From positions 10,989 through 29,367 of the forward strand of contig MHYB01000044.1 in assembly GCA_001824635.1 (NCBI GenBank): a stretch of DNA of 18,379 nucleotides, in the 5' to 3' direction. The notes under the pieces are model-generated. The model saw only the letters and a program-made list of their open reading frames with translations, made no database searches and was not told the DNA's origin. Each line of letters starts with the position of its first letter. Position 1 is the first letter of the stretch. Below, piece by piece: positions 1-6,103 of the stretch. This DNA is from Planctomycetes bacterium GWF2_50_10 (GTDB taxonomy: Bacteria; Planctomycetota; Phycisphaerae; Sedimentisphaerales; GWF2-50-10). The translations under genes were made by a program, and so were the position numbers.

Positions 1-728
1 GAGCCTATTACCTGCCCTACCGATATCGATTGGCCCCCGCGAAAAAAACGCCTGTCACCCCTTCCAAGAGTATTCATGCCGGCCAGCACCAGGTCCCCGT
101 TTTGCACCTTCGATTTGACCCGCTCAATCCGTCTGCCGATAACGAGATCGCCGGTTTTTACTTTTTGCCCGCCAAAATCCATGGCAGAAAAACCAGTTAC
201 ATAATTATTAGTCGCCAGCCGCCATGTAAATACATATACCACCGCAAGAATCAGGCACACTACTACCATTGCCATCATGCGGCGAAGGATATCTTTTTCG
301 ACTCGCATGTATGAGCAGCTCAGGGCCATCCACGCGTGCAGGGCAATTGCAGTGCCGGTGAAAAACATTCCGGCTGACATGCCGAAGAAAAATACAGCCG
401 TCAGAACCAGCACGATCCATATACCAACAAGTATCATGGCATCGCGCCATTGCTTCTTTATGACGTGGCCAAGGCCGGGGATTATAGAAATATAGATACC
501 GAGGTACTCGTCATCAACAGCCCCCCTTGCCCACTGCGGTATCACAATTGGGCGTATGATGCCGCTTCTTCGTGCGAGGCGCATGATGTCGCGGCCGGGC
601 TTTTTCCACCACCTCATGCGCGGCGGTTCTATCTCTATCGCTTCGCCGACCGTGGTAAGCACCGAGCCGCATTTAAAGCAGCGGTCCAGGCCGGGCATGT
701 TCTCAAAATCGCACTGTCTGCATCGCAT
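1..728 (-). CDS. Zinc-ribbon multi-pass membrane protein, 3' end cut by window edge
   Basis: The frame is open from an ATG at 728 to the left edge (242 codons visible, no stop), so the C-terminus is missing. The N-terminus has two Cys pairs (C3/C6 and C17/C20), a zinc-ribbon pattern. A basic stretch with a Trp pair follows (about 38-55). Hydrophobic segments lie at about 98-135 (probably two spans) and 151-170. After the last span comes a polar region with two G-D-L-V motifs (193-196 and 211-214) and S-V-G-Q-V-I-G at 236-242. This pattern faintly recalls the beta-rich part of S26 signal peptidases, but no catalytic Ser or Lys can be assigned, so no function is given. It starts 8 bases after the DUF2997 stop and is the last visible gene of the operon beginning at 4754. 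The reading frame is well supported; the role is unknown. Confidence 0.75.
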   Translation of the reverse strand, partial: MRCRQCDFENMPGLDRCFKCGSVLTTVGEAIEIEPPRMRWWKKPGRDIMRLARRSGIIRPIVIPQWARGAVDDEYLGIYISIIPGLGHVIKKQWRDAMILVGIWIVLVLTAVFFFGMSAGMFFTGTAIALHAWMALSCSYMRVEKDILRRMMAMVVVCLILAVVYVFTWRLATNNYVTGFSAMDFGGQKVKTGDLVIGRRIERVKSKVQNGDLVLAGMNTLGRGDRRFFRGGQSISVGQVIG

Positions 729-736
729 GTGCCGGG

Positions 737-946
737 TTATCCGTTGGCCAGTTTTTGCTGGAGTTTAACTGCCGTGGTCGCCTGCGCCTCGTAATACTCG
801 CTTGTGAGCTTTTGATCTTTAATTTCGCCCACGACTTTGGCGAGCCAGTTGGCGTATTCCATGCACGCCTTGCCTTTTGCTCCTTTGACGTGCACCTTAA
901 CTTCGCCGGATTTCAATATTGTTATTTCAACCTCGTGCTGAGCCAT
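737..946 (-). CDS. DUF2997 family small protein
   Basis: This is a 69-residue protein. It opens with a short beta-strand-like segment (MAQHEVEITILKSGEVKVHV), then a G-x-K-G-K-x-C motif (about 22-28) and a helical, charged C-terminal half. That order (strand pair, G-x-G-K-x-C, helix) is what I recall of the DUF2997 family, short proteins of about 60-70 residues typically encoded beside DUF1257/Ycf35 and Ycf46-type ATPase genes. The same neighbours are present here: the Ycf35-like gene ends at 969 and the AAA+ gene lies upstream of it. The ATG at 946 is preceded by a weak purine-rich site (GGAAAA). The single Cys in the G-K-x-C motif might bind metal or a thiol partner, but that is a guess. Biochemical function is unknown. 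Confidence 0.8.
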   Translation of the reverse strand: MAQHEVEITILKSGEVKVHVKGAKGKACMEYANWLAKVVGEIKDQKLTSEYYEAQATTAVKLQQKLANG

Positions 947-968
947 ATATTTTCCAGTCTCAATTTGG

Positions 969-1430
969 TTATTCGATGTGCCTTACGTTGATTTTTATGC
1001 TCTGATCGGAGAGCACTTCCTGGTTGGTCACGTTAAAGCCCTTGTTTTTGAGTTCTGTCATGACCTTATTATAAACGAACACCTGGTTTAATTTGCCCTT
1101 GAATTCCTCCGCGATCTCAGCGAGTTCACCCTTGCTTTTGCCTCCGGTGGCGCATATTACGCATCTGTTCATCTCGTCGGTGCGCACACGGAGCTGGACG
1201 TTGTCTTTTTCGAGCACCATTTCGTTCATGCCCGCAAGGTTCTGGGCAGCTACCGAGCTTTTTTCAAGCTCAAGCTCAACAGTCTCGATCTGTGTGTGCT
1301 CTTCTTCCTTGAGTTCGTTTGCGGTTTTTCGCACCACAAATCCCAGTGCCGCTGCCGCCCCGATCACTGCCGGCGCTATCGTCGGCCACGAGCCGATTAT
1401 TATCGGCGCAAGTATTATTATCGTGCTCAT
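969..1430 (-). CDS. Ycf35/DUF1257-like protein with N-terminal membrane segment
   Basis: This is a 153-residue protein. Residues 3-34 are hydrophobic and should form a membrane anchor. Residues 38-75 are Glu/Lys-rich and probably helical or coiled. The C-terminal third has the DUF1257 (Ycf35) layout: a C-x-x-C (C90/C93), then a segment around 113-153 with Q-V-F-V-Y-N-K-V, G-F-N-V and a closing I-K-I-N-V-R. Ordinary DUF1257 proteins, as I know them, are soluble and begin with a ferredoxin-like N-terminal half; the anchor and helix here take its place. The start is well set: AGGAGA lies 4 bases before the ATG, and that ATG overlaps the AAA+ gene's TGA (ATGA, 1427-1430), so translation is probably coupled. 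It likely partners the ATPase and could tether it to the membrane (inference). Confidence 0.75.
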   Translation of the reverse strand: MSTIIILAPIIIGSWPTIAPAVIGAAAALGFVVRKTANELKEEEHTQIETVELELEKSSVAAQNLAGMNEMVLEKDNVQLRVRTDEMNRCVICATGGKSKGELAEIAEEFKGKLNQVFVYNKVMTELKNKGFNVTNQEVLSDQSIKINVRHIE

Positions 1431-3079
1431 ACATTCTCCTTTTGACTATTTTGCTGATCGTGAGCAGAGACATACTTTTCCCTGCTGGCGGACCTTGCCC
1501 TGCCGGTTGCCCATTTGCGAAGCTCGATCATTTTCTCGCTCATTGTTTTTGAAAGCGGAACGGTCTGCGTGACGGCGGTGATTATCCTTTCGGTCGTGAG
1601 ATTCTGCTTTTCGTAGAACGCGTCGAACATGGCGCTGACGATCGCTTCTTCGATTTCGGCACCACTGAAGCCATCGCTAACCTCGGCTGCCTTGGCCACG
1701 TCGAATCTTTCAAGATTGAATTTTCGCTTGATCAGATGCACCCTGAATATTTCCTTGCGTTCCTCGGTGGCGGGCAGATCGACGAAGAATATTTCGTCGA
1801 AACGGCCCTTTCGAAGCAGTTCCGGCGGCAGCAATGTCACATCGTTAGCTGTAGCGACGACGAACACCGGCCGTTTCTTTTCGTTGAGCCATGTCAAAAA
1901 TGTTCCAAAGACCCTTGCGCTGGTGCCGCCATCCGTGCTGGCGGAGCTGCCCTGTGAGCCGCGAAAGGCTTTGTCAATTTCATCTACCCAGAACACGACC
2001 GGGCTTACCGATTCAGCTACTCTTATCGCACGGCGAACGTTTTCTTCCGAAGAGCCGACAAGGCTGCCGAACACTTTGCCTACATCAAACCGCAGCAGCG
2101 GCAGTTTCCATATATTGCTTACCGCCTTGGCCATAAGACTTTTCCCGCAGCCCTGCACACCGAGGAGCAATACGCCTTTCGGCGCAGGAAGTCCGAATTG
2201 CCTGGCCTGATCTGTAAAGGCAACCGTGCGCTTCTGAAGCCAGTTCTTAAGCTCGTCGAGGCCGCCAACCGAGCTCATATCCTCGTTGGCGGCATAATAT
2301 TCCAGCAAGCCGTTCTTGCGTATTATCTGCTCCTTCTCCGAAAGTATCACCGCGACACTTTTTTCACTTAGGCCGTGATGTCGTACCAATGCTTTGGCCA
2401 GCACATTTTCACCTTCCGACAGCGTAAGGCCCATAAGCGAATGGACGATCTGCTCACGCACTTTCGGCACCTGCGTAACGTCCAGCTTGGGGTTTGCCTT
2501 TACCTCTTCCACTATCCGCCCAAGCAGAGCGGTGAATTCCCTCTCGGCGGGCAATTCGAAATCCAGCACCGTTACATCCTTCTCCAGGTCGCATGGAATG
2601 CTGAAAGTTGGGCTTACGAGTATGATCGTTTTATAGGTATTCTTCAATGTAGAGGCCATCTCACGCATGCGCCTGACTATTGCAATATTGCTGTCCTTTA
2701 AAAAAGGATGGAGATCCTTGAATATATAAATCGCCGGCTCAACGTATGACGAGATCGTATCCATCGCTATGAGCGGATCGGCGGTGGCTGTGTCCTTGTG
2801 CTTTTGGGACTGGGCCGAAGTGCCGTATGGTACCAGCCCGTTGGTAGCAGACCACTCGAAGACCCGCTTGCCGAGGCGCTCGGCTACTTTTGCGACTTCC
2901 TCGCCAACGCGCTGCTCCTCCCATGATACTATATATATGAGCGGGTACCTGGCTCTTACCAGTGTTTCAAGCTCTGTCATGGGCGCGCGTGCGACCCCGG
3001 ACGGTGTGGGGTTGGGTGCCGCGGCGTTGATACTTGCCGGTTTTGCCCCGACTGCTTTTAACGTTTCATTTTCAGCCAT
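1427..3079 (-). CDS. Ycf46-type AAA+ ATPase
   Basis: This is a 550-residue AAA+ ATPase. The N-terminal domain begins after a Pro/Ala-rich leader (11-33) with the Ycf46 hallmark L-V-R-A-R-Y-P-L-I-Y-I (40-50) and E-E-Q-R (54-57). The ATPase core has Walker A GVQGCGKS (307-314), a pore-loop-like segment near F337-G338, Walker B VVFWVDEID (361-369), sensor 1 A-T-A-N-D (409-413) and an R-K-G-R-F-D arginine-finger motif (423-428). The helical lid G-F-S-G-A-E-I-E (470-477) carries sensor 2-type residues. The frame extends upstream to 3181, but the ATG at 3079 is chosen because AGGA lies 5 bases before it and it begins the conserved protein; the longer N-terminus overlaps another small reading frame. 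Ycf46 proteins are known from cyanobacteria and plastids, with a proposed role in regulating CO2 uptake or photosynthesis there; that role cannot apply directly here. The substrate is unknown. Confidence 0.92.
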   Translation of the reverse strand: MAENETLKAVGAKPASINAAAPNPTPSGVARAPMTELETLVRARYPLIYIVSWEEQRVGEEVAKVAERLGKRVFEWSATNGLVPYGTSAQSQKHKDTATADPLIAMDTISSYVEPAIYIFKDLHPFLKDSNIAIVRRMREMASTLKNTYKTIILVSPTFSIPCDLEKDVTVLDFELPAEREFTALLGRIVEEVKANPKLDVTQVPKVREQIVHSLMGLTLSEGENVLAKALVRHHGLSEKSVAVILSEKEQIIRKNGLLEYYAANEDMSSVGGLDELKNWLQKRTVAFTDQARQFGLPAPKGVLLLGVQGCGKSLMAKAVSNIWKLPLLRFDVGKVFGSLVGSSEENVRRAIRVAESVSPVVFWVDEIDKAFRGSQGSSASTDGGTSARVFGTFLTWLNEKKRPVFVVATANDVTLLPPELLRKGRFDEIFFVDLPATEERKEIFRVHLIKRKFNLERFDVAKAAEVSDGFSGAEIEEAIVSAMFDAFYEKQNLTTERIITAVTQTVPLSKTMSEKMIELRKWATGRARSASREKYVSAHDQQNSQKENV

Positions 3080-3086
3080 AAAATCC

Positions 3087-3209
3087 TCATTTAATTTCCT
3101 GATCCTGATCAGGCGATTGCTCATCTGACATTTGTTTTTTAATACTTTCGGCCACGGCAATGAGTTTCTCATCCGGCGCAACCATTACTATTCGGCCGTC
3201 GCTTAACAC
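3087..3209 (-). CDS. Probable small protein between the radical SAM and AAA+ genes
   Basis: A reading frame with no stop runs from 3269 to a TGA at 3087-3089, giving up to 60 codons. It lacks an early ATG. The listed start is a GTG at 3209 (40 residues), with a weak GAG before it; an ATG at 3185 would give 32 residues. In the frame just upstream of the GTG the translation is V-G-E-F-E-I-R, continuing V-L-S-D-G-R-I-V-M-V-A-P-D-E-K-L-I-A-V-A. This is balanced and protein-like: a beta hairpin with an S-D-G turn, followed by an amphipathic helix and a polar tail. The frame fills the space between the radical SAM stop (3247) and the AAA+ start (3079), and its stop lies 7 bases before the AAA+ ATG, with that gene's AGGA site in between. 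The family is unrecognised and the true start uncertain. Confidence 0.4.
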   Translation of the reverse strand: MLSDGRIVMVAPDEKLIAVAESIKKQMSDEQSPDQDQEIK

Positions 3210-3246
3210 GCGTATCTCAAACTCGCCAACTTTGGTTTTTCTCGGT

Positions 3247-4089
3247 TTATTTTCCAGAATGCACCAGTTTTAATCCCATATCTCGCGCCAGGGTAACTGC
3301 TCTTTCCAATTCCTTGCTGCTTACATATTCGAGCGGACAAAGCTGAGAATGAGCCGGCGGTACATAATCACCCTTTATACTCACCGCTGCATCCGGCGTC
3401 TCAGCTGCGATCCATTCCAATACCGGTCTTGTACAGCATTCGAAATGGCCGGGCATAAGTACATGCCGAACTATTGTCTGGGCCTTACATGCCGCCTCTT
3501 TTATTCGCATCTTGGCAGTCTCGCGATAGTTATTTGCCCAGAGCAGCTTGCAGCCGCAATCATTATTGCCGCATTTGAGGTCAGCAAGGTAAATATCCAC
3601 AAGGCCATCCAAAAGCTCAGCGGCCAATTCGCCATAATACATATTAGAGTTCCAAACCACCCGTGTTGTTACAGGCAATTCCTTCAAAAGCTGCAAAATA
3701 GCATATAAATTTACAGCAGGCTCGCCGCCAAGCAGGTTGAGAGTCTTTGCACCAGCCGCCTGTTTTTGGAGGATATCCTTCGCCAACAAGCCCGTATCCG
3801 TTGGCGGGCACACCTGGCAAGGCTCGATATTGTACTGGCCCACAGAGCAGAATTCGCAGCGGAGATTGCAGCCGGAAAAATAAAGCTGGTGCGAGGGGTT
3901 TAGCCCATACTCCTCGTAATTTACGACCATGCTCCTGAAGCAATAACCACACGCGTCAAGAGAGCAATAACCCTTTTCACCCCTGAGCCGGTTGGCGCCG
4001 CAGAGGCGCGGACACAGCATGCAATTTTCCATTGCCTGACGCGCACGCTCGATGCGCACGTCAAGGTCATTATGAGCTTTTGGATCCAT
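3247..4089 (-). CDS. PflX-like radical SAM protein (pyruvate formate-lyase activase homologue)
   Basis: This 280-residue radical SAM enzyme has the cluster motif C74-x3-C78-x2-C81 (C-N-L-R-C-E-F-C), followed by the SAM-binding G-G-E-P (121-124). Upstream sits a second Cys group (C23, C26, C30, C42, then C47 and C50), typical of the PflX branch (COG1313) and able to bind another cluster or metal. Further Cys residues (C91/C94, C173/C178/C180, C218/C219) make the protein unusually Cys-rich. The overall order matches COG1313, a family of unknown substrate that resembles pyruvate formate-lyase activases, but no glycyl-radical enzyme is encoded nearby. The ATG at 4089 shares one base with the rhomboid gene's TGA (4089-4091), so translation is probably coupled. 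A TTG one codon earlier is possible but less likely. Family assignment is firm; substrate unknown. Confidence 0.9.
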   Translation of the reverse strand: MDPKAHNDLDVRIERARQAMENCMLCPRLCGANRLRGEKGYCSLDACGYCFRSMVVNYEEYGLNPSHQLYFSGCNLRCEFCSVGQYNIEPCQVCPPTDTGLLAKDILQKQAAGAKTLNLLGGEPAVNLYAILQLLKELPVTTRVVWNSNMYYGELAAELLDGLVDIYLADLKCGNNDCGCKLLWANNYRETAKMRIKEAACKAQTIVRHVLMPGHFECCTRPVLEWIAAETPDAAVSIKGDYVPPAHSQLCPLEYVSSKELERAVTLARDMGLKLVHSGK

Positions 4090-4754
4090 CAATCAACATC
4101 CACAAACGCCCCGGGTTTTTTAGCGCTTTTGCCCCGAGCAGGCCCAACAGCCTTTCGCTCGTTGAATTTCCACAGCAGCTTTAGATAACCGCACGCAATT
4201 GCCGCGCCTGCCACGTCAATAAGCGAAAGCGGTCGCGGGATGCTCAGCAGCACTCCTATGGCGATCATGATCAGTGCCCCGTGATGAGCTTTGATGGTGC
4301 CAAGGAAGGAATAAGAGAGATTATGGCGAAACGTAAGACCAAAAGCACCAATAAGCCCATACACGCAAGCGCCGGAACCGGCCACCAGTATGCCTTTAAA
4401 AAATATGCTGGCCAGAAGGTAGATCAGGCCGCATGTTGCCGACATAATTACCCAGAAGATTATCCAGGACTTTGCGCCCCATTTGTTTTCCAAAGCTGAG
4501 CCGATGAAGATGATCACGAGAATATCCCATGCCAGCGGAAGACCACAGCTGTTAAAGAACGAATACGTTAGAAGCGTCCATAACTTGCCGCTCATTACGT
4601 TATTGGTGCTGAGCATACCCCATGACGCGACAAACTTTGTGGCCCATGCGACCCCAGCGTAACCGGCTCCGAGCAAAATACAGAAAATTATTACCGCCGG
4701 CGTGAAAATACGGCCCGCCCCAAATGTAACTGTCATATTTCTGCTGTTATACAC
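4089..4754 (-). CDS. Rhomboid-fold membrane protein, probably not a protease
   Basis: This is a 221-residue integral membrane protein with about six hydrophobic segments (about 17-36, 55-64, 75-88, 97-117, 121-141, 158-172) and a further one near 176-194. Rhomboid features are visible: I-G-S-A-L-E-N-K-W-G (84-93), matching the family G-S-A-L-E-x-x-W-G, and A-G-S-G-A-C-V-Y-G (125-133) around the usual catalytic Ser (S127). The last span reads I-D-V-A-G-A-A-I-A-C-G-Y where active rhomboids have A-H-x-x-G, so the catalytic His is absent. The family HxxxN loop is also lost (W76-D77 in place of the conserved N). The GTG start at 4754 is supported by GGAGG 6 bases upstream; an ATG at 4736 is the alternative. 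It is the first gene of the operon behind the 4781-4809 promoter and overlaps the radical SAM gene by one base. A scaffold or substrate-binding role is inferred. Confidence 0.82.
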   Translation of the reverse strand: MYNSRNMTVTFGAGRIFTPAVIIFCILLGAGYAGVAWATKFVASWGMLSTNNVMSGKLWTLLTYSFFNSCGLPLAWDILVIIFIGSALENKWGAKSWIIFWVIMSATCGLIYLLASIFFKGILVAGSGACVYGLIGAFGLTFRHNLSYSFLGTIKAHHGALIMIAIGVLLSIPRPLSLIDVAGAAIACGYLKLLWKFNERKAVGPARGKSAKKPGAFVDVD

Positions 4755-4780
4755 TCGAAGCCTCCATTTATTTACATATG

Positions 4781-4809
4781 AGTGTACATTGCAAGATGGC
4801 GGAGGTCAA
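4781..4809 (-). promoter_or_regulatory. Sigma-70-type promoter of the 1-4754 operon
   Basis: On the minus strand, TTGACC (4809-4804) and TACACT (4786-4781) are separated by 17 bases. This gives a 5/6 match at -35 and 4/6 at -10. The start of transcription would fall near 4775, about 20 bases before the GTG start at 4754 and just ahead of its GGAGG. It lies downstream of the MFS frame, so the operon can be transcribed on its own. Confidence 0.6.
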
Positions 4810-4853
4810 CAATTTTGCTTTCTCATCACTTGCTTGTAATTTTGGGCGAAATT

Positions 4854-5015
4854 CTATATTTCTGTCATGACGTTAGCGGGTTGGGGTTCGATATGAACTG
4901 GGGGCGTTAGTTTTTCTGGAATTCTCATTGCGGCCAGGATGCTGGCAGCGGCGGCGGCGGAGCCTATCGCGAAGGTCCACTGGTAGCCAAGATATTTCCA
5001 TATCAAGCCGCCGAT
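4854..5015 (-). pseudogene. Out-of-frame C-terminal part of the MFS transporter
   Basis: This 53-codon stretch, ending in TAG at 4854-4856, encodes a credible last transmembrane segment and cytoplasmic tail. It begins I-G-G-L-I-W-K-Y-L-G-Y-Q-W-T-F, continues with an Ala-rich span and ends in a Pro/Glu-rich tail. It directly continues the MFS protein in another frame. The upstream part ends M-P-L-S-A-A-stop, while the family expectation is M-P-L-x-G-G-x-x-W. Restoring one base between about 5015 and 5017 gives M-P-L-I-G-G and a single protein of about 395 residues, the normal MFS length. Either the gene carries a real frameshift or the assembly dropped a base. Confidence 0.8.
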
Positions 5016-6040
5016 AGCGGCATCGATACAGCAGCGATGTGATTTGCAGCGATGCCGGTGCTGAGCGTCAAAGTTTTTTCATTCGTGGGGGCGAGTTTGC
5101 CTATGTAAGTCGTGATCGCCATCGCGAAGACGAAGAAGCAGCTGTCGAGGAGGTAAACGCCGTAAAGCAGGTACTTGTTCGATATCACAGCATAACCGAT
5201 GAAGCACACCGTCATAAATCCGTAGTAGAATACAAGCACCTTGCGCTCGCCGACTCGGTCTATGAGCCGCCCTACCGCTTTGGATGAAAACCAGCCTACC
5301 AGTTGCACGATCATCCATAATACGAGCATAGTTTTTAAGCTCGTGCCGTATTTGAAAACCAGCAGGTATCCGGCAAAGGCGAGGAAGATCTGTTTTCGCC
5401 AGCCCTCGAAAAAATTGAGCAGGTAGTAAAGGCCGTACTCTTTTCTTATAACCAGCCTGGGCCTGGCGCTGCGTATCTGCTTTGGAATGAACATGCAGCA
5501 CGCCGCCGCGATAATCGCCGCAGAGCCCGCAAGGATATATAAAGGCCTGATCGCTACGCCAGCCTGCGTTAAACCGTATGCCGCGAAGAGTCCGGCTGCG
5601 CTGCCCAAGGCGCCCCAGGCCTGTATCTGTCCAAGGCGTTTGCCCTGCTGGCCTGGTTCTGCAAGAGCAAGGCCCATTGAATTAGGCAGCGGGAACCAGA
5701 CGTGAAGTCCCTGGCTCCAAATAACATTTATGATCACTAGCCAGTAATATTGGTGCACAAAAGCTACACTCGCAAGCCCAACGCCGAACAAAACCAGCGC
5801 CATCGCCGCTATTACCGGCTCTGCCAAACCAGCTATTAGTATCAGGATACCAAGGGCAAAAATTCCGCATGTTTCACGAAATGCCTCCAGCATTCCCTGC
5901 TCAAGGCCGGTGAGACGCATCTGCTCGACTGCAAAATTGGCGTTTAGACCAATTTGCAAGATCAGGGCAAAACCTACTGCTGCCGCCGCGAAGCAAAGAA
6001 ACCTTATGCTGCGTTCACGATGCAATACAACGTTATCCAT
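5003..6040 (-). CDS. MFS transporter, C-terminus frameshifted
   Basis: The 345-residue frame encodes about eleven hydrophobic spans of a major facilitator superfamily transporter. Between two spans in the second half is G-R-L-I-D-R-V-G-E-R-K, the MFS motif A-like loop between helices 8 and 9. The cargo cannot be told from sequence; an organic solute or drug-efflux role are both open. The ATG at 6040 is preferred to the TTG at 6052 because AAAGGCG lies just upstream and the TTG form has no site. The frame stops early at 5003-5005, and the missing last helix and tail (53 codons) are present in another frame at 4854-5015. A promoter-like pair (6067-6095) lies in the gap after the RHS gene, so independent transcription is possible. 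If the frameshift is real, the protein loses helix 12 and is probably non-functional. Confidence 0.85.
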   Translation of the reverse strand: MDNVVLHRERSIRFLCFAAAAVGFALILQIGLNANFAVEQMRLTGLEQGMLEAFRETCGIFALGILILIAGLAEPVIAAMALVLFGVGLASVAFVHQYYWLVIINVIWSQGLHVWFPLPNSMGLALAEPGQQGKRLGQIQAWGALGSAAGLFAAYGLTQAGVAIRPLYILAGSAAIIAAACCMFIPKQIRSARPRLVIRKEYGLYYLLNFFEGWRKQIFLAFAGYLLVFKYGTSLKTMLVLWMIVQLVGWFSSKAVGRLIDRVGERKVLVFYYGFMTVCFIGYAVISNKYLLYGVYLLDSCFFVFAMAITTYIGKLAPTNEKTLTLSTGIAANHIAAVSMPLSAA

Positions 6041-6042
6041 AT

Positions 6043-6065
6043 CGCCTTTCAAAAACGTAAAGGCG
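6043..6065 (-). promoter_or_regulatory. Hairpin covering the MFS ribosome-binding site
   Basis: On the minus strand CGCCTTT (6065-6059) pairs perfectly with AAAGGCG (6049-6043) across a 9-base loop. The second arm is the purine-rich ribosome-binding site of the MFS gene, 2 bases before its ATG (6040). RNA reading through from the RHS gene would hide the site. RNA started at the local promoter (start near 6060) would contain only part of the first arm. A regulatory effect is inferred. Confidence 0.4.
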
Positions 6066-6066
6066 A

Positions 6067-6095
6067 ATTATCCCGTAAAGGCCGATCTTTCACAA
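6067..6095 (-). promoter_or_regulatory. Possible promoter of the MFS gene
   Basis: On the minus strand, TTGTGA (6095-6090) and GATAAT (6072-6067) are 17 bases apart, matching the sigma-70 boxes 4/6 and 5/6. The predicted start is about 20 bases upstream of the MFS ATG. It sits in the 63-base gap after the RHS stop at 6104. Confidence 0.45.
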
Positions 6096-6103
6096 CGGCA
6101 AAA

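Noticed and set aside
30..794. Four overlapping plus-strand frames at the left end
   Set aside because: They lie over the coherent minus-strand zinc-ribbon membrane protein frame and have low-complexity, Pro/His/Arg-rich translations with no recognisable motif.
1093..2210. Plus-strand frames of 159 and 193 codons
   Set aside because: Antisense to the Ycf35-like and AAA+ genes, Ser/Pro-rich, no ribosome-binding site; chance frames.
3080..3181. Longer AAA+ N-terminus starting at 3181
   Set aside because: The added residues are not family-like, and the ATG at 3079 has its own AGGA site just after another frame's stop.
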